The position numbers and the translations under genes are program-made. Under the pieces are notes generated by a model, which was given only the letters and a program-made list of their open reading frames with translations, had not been told where the DNA came from and ran no database searches. This document shows, piece after piece, positions 1 to 5,508 of a DNA stretch of 5,508 nucleotides (position 1 is the stretch's first letter; every line of letters starts with the position of its first letter). The DNA lies in contig JALTID010000007.1 of assembly GCA_027004335.1 (NCBI GenBank), positions 1-5,508 of the forward strand, written 5' to 3'. This DNA comes from JALTID01 sp027004335 [NCBI: bacterium] (lineage in GTDB: Bacteria > JALSQH01).

Positions 1-79
1 GATAATTTCAATTTTTAAAGGTGGATTGCAAAATTTTTAAATAAAAAAATTTGAAGATTAAAAATTATTTAATCAACCT
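1..79. other. AT-rich flank downstream of the DUF1703 gene
   Basis: Only 13 of 79 bases are G or C, far below the rest of the window. No coding frame and no serpin continuation is visible on either strand. An A/T-only inverted repeat (31-38 with 45-52) is present but lacks the GC stem and U-run of an intrinsic terminator. Confidence 0.5.
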
Positions 80-1903
80 TTATCGAATTTCCTCCATCAA
101 TTCAACCTTCTGTGAGGATGCAATTATGATGATCTTTTTCAACTCAGGTATCTGCTCCAGATCTGCCCAGGAGGGGTGGGTGAATTTACGAGAGGAGGCA
201 TATTTTTGCAATTGGGTAATGGCCTGTTGGCGGAGGTGGATTATATCGGGGGGTGTATGATTATTGGGTAGATGATTATCTACCCCTACAGGGGTGGGTG
301 CACCGCCGTGCGCCCTTACATTCCTTATATATTTCACCTCTATCAAATATTCATATTTTGTCAATCTGGTTACAGGCCAATTTTTTCGGAGATATATATC
401 TGCATAACCACCCGATGCCTCATATTCACCTTCTACAATATACAATGGAGATAATGCCAGATAGGTTTTTAAAAACATCACCACCCCCTCTTCCCTCCAG
501 ATAAAATCCCTGATATTTGCCACCGCTTTGTAGAATTCTTCAAAGAGGAATTCAAAGAGGGGTTTCCACTCACCTTTGTATGCCATGCCTCTAAAAAGAG
601 CTTTTAGATGGTCAATATCTATTCTCAAATCATACGCCTCTTCAACAGCCCTTCTCATATATTCCCAGAGGAGTGTTCTTACACTGTTGTTGGGAATTAT
701 AAACTTGTATTCTCCTGCCTCATAAGCTTCTCCAATGGTGAGTAAACCAAGATAGTAAAGCAGAGACCTGAATTTCTCTTTGTCAATTATCTCCTCAATG
801 GCAAAGGAATCAATCAATGTTCCCGTGGTCTCTTCAACCCTCAAAACTTCCTGGAGAATGTTGAAGTTTCCATTCAATCTGTTGTTCTCAATTACAAGAA
901 AGCGCAACTTGCCATAATCAGTTCTGATATTGGGATCTATGGGATCATGAGGTAATTTATGATCTTGAAGATATTTATTCACTATATATAGCACAATGTC
1001 TGTGTTGTATAATCTCTCTTCAATCTTCTCAGAAAACACATAGCTATTGGCATGTTCCCTGATTGCTTCTTTTACCAGATTCCTGTCTTCTTTTTTTATT
1101 TCTCCTTCACCGATGCAATAGTCCAACAATTCATCAACCTCTTCTTCCGTTAATCCCACCATTTTGTTAAACATTTCCATGGTTGAAATATTATCCCCGA
1201 TATTCATCCCGCTGGTAACATCACTTAAAACCAATGGACTTACCCCTGTCACAAAAAGCCTCTCGATGCTTCTATTTTCTGTACCATTTTTAATCACGGC
1301 GAAAAAGCTGCGCAAGAATCCCCCTGCATGGGTAATCTGTTTGTATTTTCCTCTGCCATGTTCAATTAAGATGTTATTGGCAAAATTGTCGTATTCGTCT
1401 ATGAGAAGATAGTAGGAAATTCCCAGATCTGCAAGGCTCTTAATCAAACCATTTAGCAGATCTCCTGCTTTATCCATGGAGAGAACATTTTCTCTTACTT
1501 CCTGCAGATGTGGGAAATATGTTGTGTATCTGTTAAAAAAACTCTTTATATCAAGACTTACAGAAAAGTTAAAAGACCTCTCTATCTCCTCCAGAGTTCC
1601 ATATACGGGAATTCCTGAAAAATTGAATTTCAGTATGGGAAAAGAATTCTTTAACTCAGTTGGATTCTTCCCGATATATGTATCCACAAACAATTCCTCA
1701 AACTGATCTTTCCTGCGAATATCGTAGTAATGTTCCAGAATAGATATAAACAGCGATTTCCCGAATCTCCCGGGACGGAGGAAGAAGAGATACTTACTCC
1801 CCAACGACTCAATTTTTTCAATAAATTGAGTCTTATCTATAAAATAATAGTTCTGGGTTTTAATCACTTCATAATTAGCAATGCCATAGGGGATCCTCTT
1901 CAT
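80..1903 (-). CDS. AAA-ATPase-like / PDDEXK_9 nuclease-like protein (DUF1703 family)
   Basis: Complete, 607 residues, in the normal to slightly long range for this family. The N-terminus MKRIPYGIANYEVIKTQNYY followed by FIDKT is the standard family opening. The AAA-ATPase-like domain carries Walker A RPGRFGKS (43-50, where the family usually has RPRRFGKS), Walker B YYLLIDEYD (164-172, D169/E170) and the conserved segment VTGVSPLVLSDVTSGMNI (218-235). A helical region (about 250-470) links to a C-terminal PD-(D/E)XK fold: GGYADIYL (D502), YLIEVKY (E522, K524) and AITQLQKY (Q564). All catalytic positions I can identify are present. Residues 530-551 form an unusual Pro/Asn/His-rich insert encoded by palindromic DNA. 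Family function is not established. The genes are often multicopy and horizontally spread, and roles in mobile-element biology or defence have been suggested. The protein is cytoplasmic, with no signal or membrane segment. It is preceded by its own promoter rather than being tightly joined to the upstream operon. Confidence 0.92.
   Translation of the reverse strand: MKRIPYGIANYEVIKTQNYYFIDKTQFIEKIESLGSKYLFFLRPGRFGKSLFISILEHYYDIRRKDQFEELFVDTYIGKNPTELKNSFPILKFNFSGIPVYGTLEEIERSFNFSVSLDIKSFFNRYTTYFPHLQEVRENVLSMDKAGDLLNGLIKSLADLGISYYLLIDEYDNFANNILIEHGRGKYKQITHAGGFLRSFFAVIKNGTENRSIERLFVTGVSPLVLSDVTSGMNIGDNISTMEMFNKMVGLTEEEVDELLDYCIGEGEIKKEDRNLVKEAIREHANSYVFSEKIEERLYNTDIVLYIVNKYLQDHKLPHDPIDPNIRTDYGKLRFLVIENNRLNGNFNILQEVLRVEETTGTLIDSFAIEEIIDKEKFRSLLYYLGLLTIGEAYEAGEYKFIIPNNSVRTLLWEYMRRAVEEAYDLRIDIDHLKALFRGMAYKGEWKPLFEFLFEEFYKAVANIRDFIWREEGVVMFLKTYLALSPLYIVEGEYEASGGYADIYLRKNWPVTRLTKYEYLIEVKYIRNVRAHGGAPTPVGVDNHLPNNHTPPDIIHLRQQAITQLQKYASSRKFTHPSWADLEQIPELKKIIIIASSQKVELMEEIR
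251..280. repeat. 15-bp imperfect tandem duplication
   Basis: Bases 251-265 (GGGTGTATGATTATT) and 266-280 (GGGTAGATGATTATC) match at 12 of 15 positions and lie head to tail. In the DUF1703 protein they encode NNHTP (547-551) and DNHLP (542-546). The second copy contains the left arm and loop of the first hairpin of the adjacent palindromic element, so the duplication probably arose from that element. Confidence 0.6.
266..315. repeat. Double-hairpin palindromic element inside the DUF1703 coding sequence
   Basis: Two 20-base inverted repeats share one architecture. The first pairs GGGTAGAT (266-273) with ATCTACCC (278-285) around the loop GATT. The second pairs GGGTGCAC (296-303) with GTGCGCCC (308-315) around the loop CGCC, with one G-T wobble. 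They are 30 bases apart, joined by CTACAGGGGT, in which GGGG (291-294) could also pair with CCCC (283-286). The GGGG/CCCC-plus-TACA style resembles the intergenic palindromic repeats (GTAGGGGC-type) seen scattered through many bacterial genomes, but that identity is from memory. The element is read in frame as residues 530-546 of the nuclease-like protein. Confidence 0.7.
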
Positions 1904-1994
1904 GATTATTATTATAGCAGAAAGTGAAGAGAAGTGTATAGGGTGATGGATAGGCTACTTGCGATTCGCCCCGTTAATAAATCTAACAACACCA
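1904..1994. other. Intergenic gap between serpin remnant and DUF1703 gene
   Basis: 91 bases with no gene. It holds the promoter of the downstream gene (1911-1940) and a GC-rich patch with a small perfect palindrome, GCGATTCGC (1961-1969), followed by CCC. The patch, read on the minus strand as ACGGGGCGAATCGC, recalls GTAGGGGCGA-type palindromic repeats and could be a decayed copy lying at the serpin breakpoint. I see no good intrinsic terminator here, so transcripts from the upstream operon may run into the DUF1703 gene. Confidence 0.35.
1911..1940 (-). promoter_or_regulatory. Sigma70-type promoter with extended -10, predicted to give a leaderless transcript
   Basis: On the minus strand, 1919-1911 reads TGCTATAAT, a perfect extended -10. 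With an 18-base spacer, 1940-1935 reads TATACA, four of six matches to TTGACA. Only seven bases separate the -10 from the ATG at 1903, so the usual start of transcription falls on or within two bases of the start codon. No Shine-Dalgarno sequence fits in front of that ATG, which agrees with leaderless initiation. The start codon itself is well supported because the protein's first residues match the usual N-terminus of the family. Confidence 0.55.
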
Positions 1995-2402
1995 CTATCT
2001 CTCCAGCACCATGTACCACTTTACCATCTCTTCTTCTGTCCTTCCCCTTGCCCAGCTATAGGTCATTGCCAGGACAGATGAAATACTGTATGGTGAGAAG
2101 AACAGGTTCCCATTTTCTGATGCAAGCCGGTGGTATAAATCAATAGCAAAGGCGTTGTTATCCTGGACTATTTTGTCTTGATTAGAACCACTGTATTTTT
2201 CAGTAACCTGTTGGTTTGCATCATTTACTTTCTTATTTGCAGAATGACTTGCTCCACTATTATGCGTGGAATGGCTGCGCTGAGCGTAAAGATAAAGCCC
2301 TACGCCAACCAGAATAAGAATTACTAAAACTGCTATTACTCCAACTAAAAATGGTCTTTGGTAGGTTTGATGATTGTTGTTATTAGTCCATAGGTAATGC
2401 AT
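1995..2402 (-). pseudogene. Membrane-anchored serpin, truncated after about 50 residues of the serpin fold
   Basis: 135 codons. Residues 1-17 are a short Asn-rich tail, 18-40 a strong transmembrane helix (FLVGVIAVLVILILVGVGLY), and 41-78 a hydrophilic Ser/Asn/His/Gln linker. From residue 79 the sequence is unmistakably the N-terminal part of a serpin: NNAFAIDLYHRLASENGNLF, FFSPYSISSVLAMTY (101-115), then ARGRTEEEM (118-126). After EEEMVK the homology ends and translation stops nine codons later (WYMVLER, TAG). A functional serpin domain is about 370 residues, so the central sheets, the hinge and the reactive-centre loop that traps proteases are all missing. The 91 bases before the next gene are too short to hold them, and I see no continuation in another frame or in 1-79. 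An intact version would be a protease inhibitor displayed outside the cytoplasmic membrane. The ATG overlaps the upstream gene by 20 bases and has no clear ribosome site, so expression would depend on coupling. The fragment might still be translated as a small membrane protein. Confidence 0.85.
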
Positions 2403-2862
2403 TCCAGGTAAACCATACGAATATAGTAATGGCTATGGCCAACATAATTTTTGTCGGTTCGGTTGATGTGCAATTACTCTTCACTTTTCTTCGGTATATC
2501 AATGATCTCAAAGGAAACTTCAGATTGAGCTCGTCTATAGATGGTTTTAACAATTTCGGAAAAGGATAACTTTTCCCATCAAAAGTTATTTCCTTCTTAA
2601 AATAGGATTTGTTTAAAGTTCCAATTTCCCTTCCTTCCCAGAGTATCTTATAACTTTGATGACCAAAAAATGTTTTTTTGCCTGAGAGCTTCAACTGCTG
2701 ACTTTCAAGAACAAGTTTGCCCTCCGCATACATCTGAAAGTTCCACTCGCCCGCTTCGTAAGAACATTCGTATTCCTTTGTTCCTTTTTCATCGATAGTT
2801 CTGACAAAAAATTTATTTTGTGTCAGTGGTCCCCAAAATGTTGTTGAAACTTGAATCTCCAT
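2383..2862 (-). CDS. Small C-tail-anchored membrane protein with tubby/LURP-one-like beta-rich body
   Basis: 159 residues. The start at 2862 is supported by a GGAG ribosome site and by the one-base gap to the upstream stop. Residues 15-100 look like alternating short beta-strands with charged turns (KFFVRTIDEKGTKEY, EGKLVLES, YKILWEGREIGTLNKSYF, KEITFDGKSYPF). That pattern resembles tubby C2/LURP-one-related barrels, which in other proteins are phospholipid scramblase-like or membrane-associated scaffolds. The match is by pattern only, with no decisive motif. Residues 105-137 are basic (PLRSLIYRRKVKSN). Residues 138-156 form a single hydrophobic helix (IMLAIAITIFVWFTWNALPM) ending three residues from the C-terminus, so the protein is probably tail-anchored with its body in the cytoplasm. 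There is no signal peptide. Its last 20 bases overlap the start of the serpin gene, which places it in the middle of a three-gene operon. Function unknown. Confidence 0.7.
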   Translation of the reverse strand: MEIQVSTTFWGPLTQNKFFVRTIDEKGTKEYECSYEAGEWNFQMYAEGKLVLESQQLKLSGKKTFFGHQSYKILWEGREIGTLNKSYFKKEITFDGKSYPFPKLLKPSIDELNLKFPLRSLIYRRKVKSNCTSTEPTKIMLAIAITIFVWFTWNALPMD

Positions 2863-2863
2863 T

Positions 2864-5508
2864 TTACTCCCCGAACTTTCTGTACCATTTCTCCATCACT
2901 TCTTCTGCAGGCTTATAAGTTACAGAATAATCTTTGTTCAGGGGGGCATAGGAGTAAAAATAACCAAAATCAAGAATGCCGCCAACATAACTCCTCTCAG
3001 CTGCAGCCTGAAAAGCAGCTTCAAAGAGAGCAGCCTGTTCAGCAGGATCATACTTTTTTGATGGATCATCGGGACCAATAAAACCAACTTCTGCACCTGT
3101 GGCAGCACCATCAACAGAGGCATAGGAAAGATGAACAATCACAGGCTTGTGGTATTTGTTATACATAGCATCAACATAAGTGGAAAATTCACTCTCCATG
3201 GCACTTTTAATCTCATCAAATGTGGCATCAGGAGAATCAACCAAATGAGTTCCCATATCAAAGGAGGTTACCACAACACAATCGGCATAACCAGGAAAAT
3301 CGTAGATATCATAGTGAACACCATTTATAATGATTTTTCCATGGTAGACACTTTTTACTTCCTGGATCAGATCTATCATTTTTGCATCAAAGGTGCCTAT
3401 ATATGATTGATCAGTGAAGCCATCAGCAGATGGGAAAACATGGTAAAATGGACCGGGGAGGAGTAGATATTCGGCACCTGTTTTTTCAGCGAGATAGGCG
3501 TTATACATATAGAGTTTCTCTGCAGCTATCAACCATCTCTTCCACCACTCTGGTGTATGAGCCTGCCATAAGAATGCCTGATCAGGATGGTTTTCCATAT
3601 TCATCTGGGGGTAGATCAGCGCTTTTAAACCAAGGGAATGCGCGATCTCAACAGCCTTTTCCAGATCCTCTTTGGGAGTAATGGGATTATCAATTTTAAG
3701 CGGTCTTGTCTCTATCTCCGGTGTCAGTATCTCACCATAAGCCCACACAGAGGTAACTACCACTGTATCACCACCATGATTTTTTATTCTACTGTATGCG
3801 GTTTCAAGCTGATTTAAGAATGATGGATTCCAGTAATCAACTGGATAAAAACCCCTGAGGAAGTTTCTGTTATAATTTACATCCTGCTCCCAGTAAGGTA
3901 CAGCAAAATTGAATGTTTCGTAATCATATTCAGGGGTAACAGTAAAAATTTTACTGTAACAGTGAGTTGTATCTGTTACGCATATTCTGTAACTCTTTGA
4001 ATTTTCAATAACAAAATATTTTGAGGTTACAAGATATGGATCCTGAAACTCCCTCACCAGCGGGATTGTAACTCCTGTGGGAGAACCATTATTTATCTTT
4101 TCAAGGAAAACTGATGCAGTTACCGATGTCCATGAGGGAATGGCAAAGGTTATATCCACCGGATAAGAATTATCAAGATTTGCAGTGGGATCTGCAGGTG
4201 GTGCATATCTCCAGCGTTGAATTACAAGCTCAACATTTTTGTCTGAATCAACAGTAACAGAGTGGATGGTCGATATATTTTCATTCTCCTGCCACTCACA
4301 GAACTCATTTATTGCATGATAAACGAAGAAGTTAAAGGTAGAATTGGGAAAAGTGTAGAACCTTATTCCCCAGCTTCCATCACCAAGGGGAGATAGAGGT
4401 ACTGAGGGACCATTCATATTAAAATAGAGCCTCTCTCCTGAAGGTGTATTAAGGGGAGGGATAACCTTAACTTCAAATAAAAATTTCCCATTATTATCAA
4501 AATGTAACCTGTCATTTACCACCACGCTATCTGTTGCAGGAACTATAAATTCTCTGTAGTAGTTGTGGTAATCTGTGGTTTCAGAGCCGTAGAATTGTCC
4601 CTCTTTTGTATATAGATACCTCACATATGTTCCCTGGTAGAGATCCACATCAGCTTCGTAACCTGAAGAAGTTTTTCTCATAATAATAAATCTTGATGAA
4701 TCCCATGGGGTGAATCCATTGTTGGGAGAAGGTCCATACATGGCACCAAGCTGAAAAATGTTACCCACAAGATAGAGATTGTATGGAGAAGATGAATCAC
4801 CTGTTGCTTTAAAAGTAACATGAACTTTTTTAGCCTTTCTAAGTAAAACCTTTACAAAGTTTTCTCCTGCTGAAAGATCCACAGTTATACCTGAGTAAAA
4901 ATAATCACCTAAGGTTGTAAAAACTGTTACTCTCTCCAGTGCCTGAGGTAAGCCTTTAAGATAAAATCTGCCTTTAAAGTCAGTTGCAAGAAAAACTCCC
5001 CCTACAGCCACCGTGGCATCGGTTATGGGCTGCATACTATCAGCATCGAGCACCACTCCGCTTAGTTCTCCGGAATAGGTAATTTTTGTTTTATCAGCCC
5101 AGTTGGTAACAGTATCATTAACTCCGTTATCTTCAACATTTTTATTAACATACAACACCCTGTAATGGATCTTTATCTTATCGTTAAAAACCTCTCTTTT
5201 ATCCATAAAATCTGACCATGGGTCTGAATCAAGATTGAACCTATCATAGGCGTATCTTATAAACCCACCCTTAGGTAGTGAAACAGTGGCAGAATATAGG
5301 TTATCGGAGAGCCTGTTCATCTTGAATCTATTGATAAATTCCCACTCAAAGAATGGTAGTAACTCAATATACACATCTTCCCCGGAGGTTGTAGAGGGAG
5401 TATGCACAATAAAAGTTACTTTTTTATAATTCATCATCCGCCATCCATTTCCCCCTGTGGAACCAGTATTATTGTCTGAATATCCGCCCGTATTATCAGT
5501 ATTCTCAC
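2864..5508 (-). CDS. Exported multi-modular protein with CBM20-like modules and a GH113-like TIM barrel (N-terminus outside window)
   Basis: Partial. Numbering from the ATG at 5437, 857 residues are visible, but no in-frame stop lies between 5437 and 5508. The upstream codons read NTGGYSDNNTGSTGGNG-like linker, so the real start and a probable signal peptide or lipobox lie off the window. Modules inferred by eye: a CBM20-like beta-sandwich at about 5-115 (VTFIVHTPSTTSGEDVYIEL, ending VNDTVTNW); a carboxypeptidase-regulatory-like domain at 121-200 (SGVVLDADSMQPITDATV, TDFKGRFYLKGLP); two further CBM20-like modules at 204-318 and 319-411; an Ig-like module at 425-515; and a TIM barrel at 525-857. 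The barrel resembles GH113 beta-mannanase-type proteins in its strand order, in KPVIVHLSYASVDGA, in the Q-A-A-L-F-E-A-A-F helix and in the ending KPAEEVMEKWY. Glutamates expected at the ends of strands 4 and 7 appear replaced (LLLPGPF, VHLSYAS), so hydrolase activity is uncertain. The likely role is extracellular glycan binding or processing. First gene of the operon. Confidence 0.8.
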   Translation of the reverse strand, partial: ENTDNTGGYSDNNTGSTGGNGWRMMNYKKVTFIVHTPSTTSGEDVYIELLPFFEWEFINRFKMNRLSDNLYSATVSLPKGGFIRYAYDRFNLDSDPWSDFMDKREVFNDKIKIHYRVLYVNKNVEDNGVNDTVTNWADKTKITYSGELSGVVLDADSMQPITDATVAVGGVFLATDFKGRFYLKGLPQALERVTVFTTLGDYFYSGITVDLSAGENFVKVLLRKAKKVHVTFKATGDSSSPYNLYLVGNIFQLGAMYGPSPNNGFTPWDSSRFIIMRKTSSGYEADVDLYQGTYVRYLYTKEGQFYGSETTDYHNYYREFIVPATDSVVVNDRLHFDNNGKFLFEVKVIPPLNTPSGERLYFNMNGPSVPLSPLGDGSWGIRFYTFPNSTFNFFVYHAINEFCEWQENENISTIHSVTVDSDKNVELVIQRWRYAPPADPTANLDNSYPVDITFAIPSWTSVTASVFLEKINNGSPTGVTIPLVREFQDPYLVTSKYFVIENSKSYRICVTDTTHCYSKIFTVTPEYDYETFNFAVPYWEQDVNYNRNFLRGFYPVDYWNPSFLNQLETAYSRIKNHGGDTVVVTSVWAYGEILTPEIETRPLKIDNPITPKEDLEKAVEIAHSLGLKALIYPQMNMENHPDQAFLWQAHTPEWWKRWLIAAEKLYMYNAYLAEKTGAEYLLLPGPFYHVFPSADGFTDQSYIGTFDAKMIDLIQEVKSVYHGKIIINGVHYDIYDFPGYADCVVVTSFDMGTHLVDSPDATFDEIKSAMESEFSTYVDAMYNKYHKPVIVHLSYASVDGAATGAEVGFIGPDDPSKKYDPAEQAALFEAAFQAAAERSYVGGILDFGYFYSYAPLNKDYSVTYKPAEEVMEKWYRKFGE
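2867..2872 (-). promoter_or_regulatory. Shine-Dalgarno for the 159-residue gene, inside the end of the upstream gene
   Basis: On the minus strand the last two sense codons of the large upstream gene read GGGGAG, followed by TAA, one A and then ATG at 2862. The GGAG core therefore lies four bases before the start codon and inside the upstream coding sequence. This supports the chosen start and suggests translational coupling, with the ribosome terminating on one gene right at the initiation site of the next. Confidence 0.65.

Noticed and set aside
31-52. A/T-only inverted repeat downstream of the DUF1703 gene as an intrinsic terminator
   Set aside because: The eight-pair stem has no G-C pairs and no convincing U-run follows it on the transcribed strand. 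It is likely a by-product of extreme AT content.
266-315. Paired hairpins as the start of a CRISPR array
   Set aside because: There are only two units, the stems differ in sequence and the segment between them is 10 bases. There is no repeat-spacer structure and it lies inside a coding frame.
51-504. Plus-strand open frames opposite the 3' end of the DUF1703 gene
   Set aside because: They lie wholly or mostly antisense to a well-supported gene, have no recognisable domains or ribosome sites, and look like frame shadows.
1904-2015. Frameshift, rather than truncation, in the serpin
   Set aside because: Reading the sequence after EEEMVK in another frame gives VVHGAGEIVVLLDLL and so on, which does not resemble helix C/D of serpins. 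There is no room for the remaining 300 or so residues before the next gene.
2938-3138. Minus-strand hydrophobic open frame within the large gene as a membrane peptide
   Set aside because: It overlaps the conserved end of the TIM barrel in another frame. The Leu/Val-rich content is a reading-frame artefact of Ala/Phe-rich helices.
5435-5437. ATG at 5437 as the true start of the large gene
   Set aside because: The frame is open to the window edge, there is no strong ribosome site, and the preceding codons make a typical linker.

Overview
The window looks like a piece of an AT-leaning bacterial genome, with four genes all on the minus strand. It suggests a bacterium because the most distal gene has an extended -10 box (TGCTATAAT) at the bacterial spacing, and another gene has a GGAG-type ribosome binding site. 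The gene content is a multi-domain carbohydrate-type exported protein, a membrane-anchored serpin and an AAA-ATPase/PD-(D/E)XK protein. That mix would fit deep-branching, often thermophilic lineages (Thermotogota, Dictyoglomota, Caldisericota, Chloroflexota and similar), but the sequence alone does not fix the lineage.

Reading in the direction of transcription, from high to low coordinates. Positions 5508-2864 hold most of a very large protein with beta-sandwich carbohydrate-binding-like modules, a carboxypeptidase-regulatory-like module and a C-terminal TIM barrel resembling glycoside hydrolase family 113. Its true N-terminus lies beyond the window, because the frame stays open to the last base through a Gly/Asn/Thr/Ser linker. 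One base after its stop, a 159-residue protein with a beta-rich, tubby/LURP-one-like body and a C-terminal membrane anchor begins (2862-2383). The start of a membrane-anchored serpin overlaps its end by 20 bases (2402-1995). The serpin breaks off after about 50 residues of the serpin fold, so it is a remnant. These three genes form a tight, probably translationally coupled operon. An intact ancestor would have produced an exported glycan-binding or glycan-acting protein together with a surface protease inhibitor.

After a short gap (1994-1904) that carries a promoter with a nearly leaderless geometry, a complete 607-residue AAA-ATPase-like/PDDEXK_9 (DUF1703) gene fills 1903-80. Genes of this family are often multicopy and mobile, and its arrival or a nearby rearrangement may be what cut off the serpin. 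Positions 1-79 are extremely AT-rich (13 G/C in 79) and show no gene.

The most unusual signal is inside the nuclease part of the DUF1703 gene. Two 20-base hairpins of the same architecture (8-bp stem, 4-base loop) lie 30 bases apart at 266-315, next to a 15-bp imperfect tandem duplication (251-280). All of it is read in frame between the catalytic EVK motif and the downstream conserved Gln. It looks like a palindromic repeat element that has been turned into a protein loop. The second point of interest is that the GH113-like barrel lacks glutamates where clan GH-A enzymes carry their catalytic pair.
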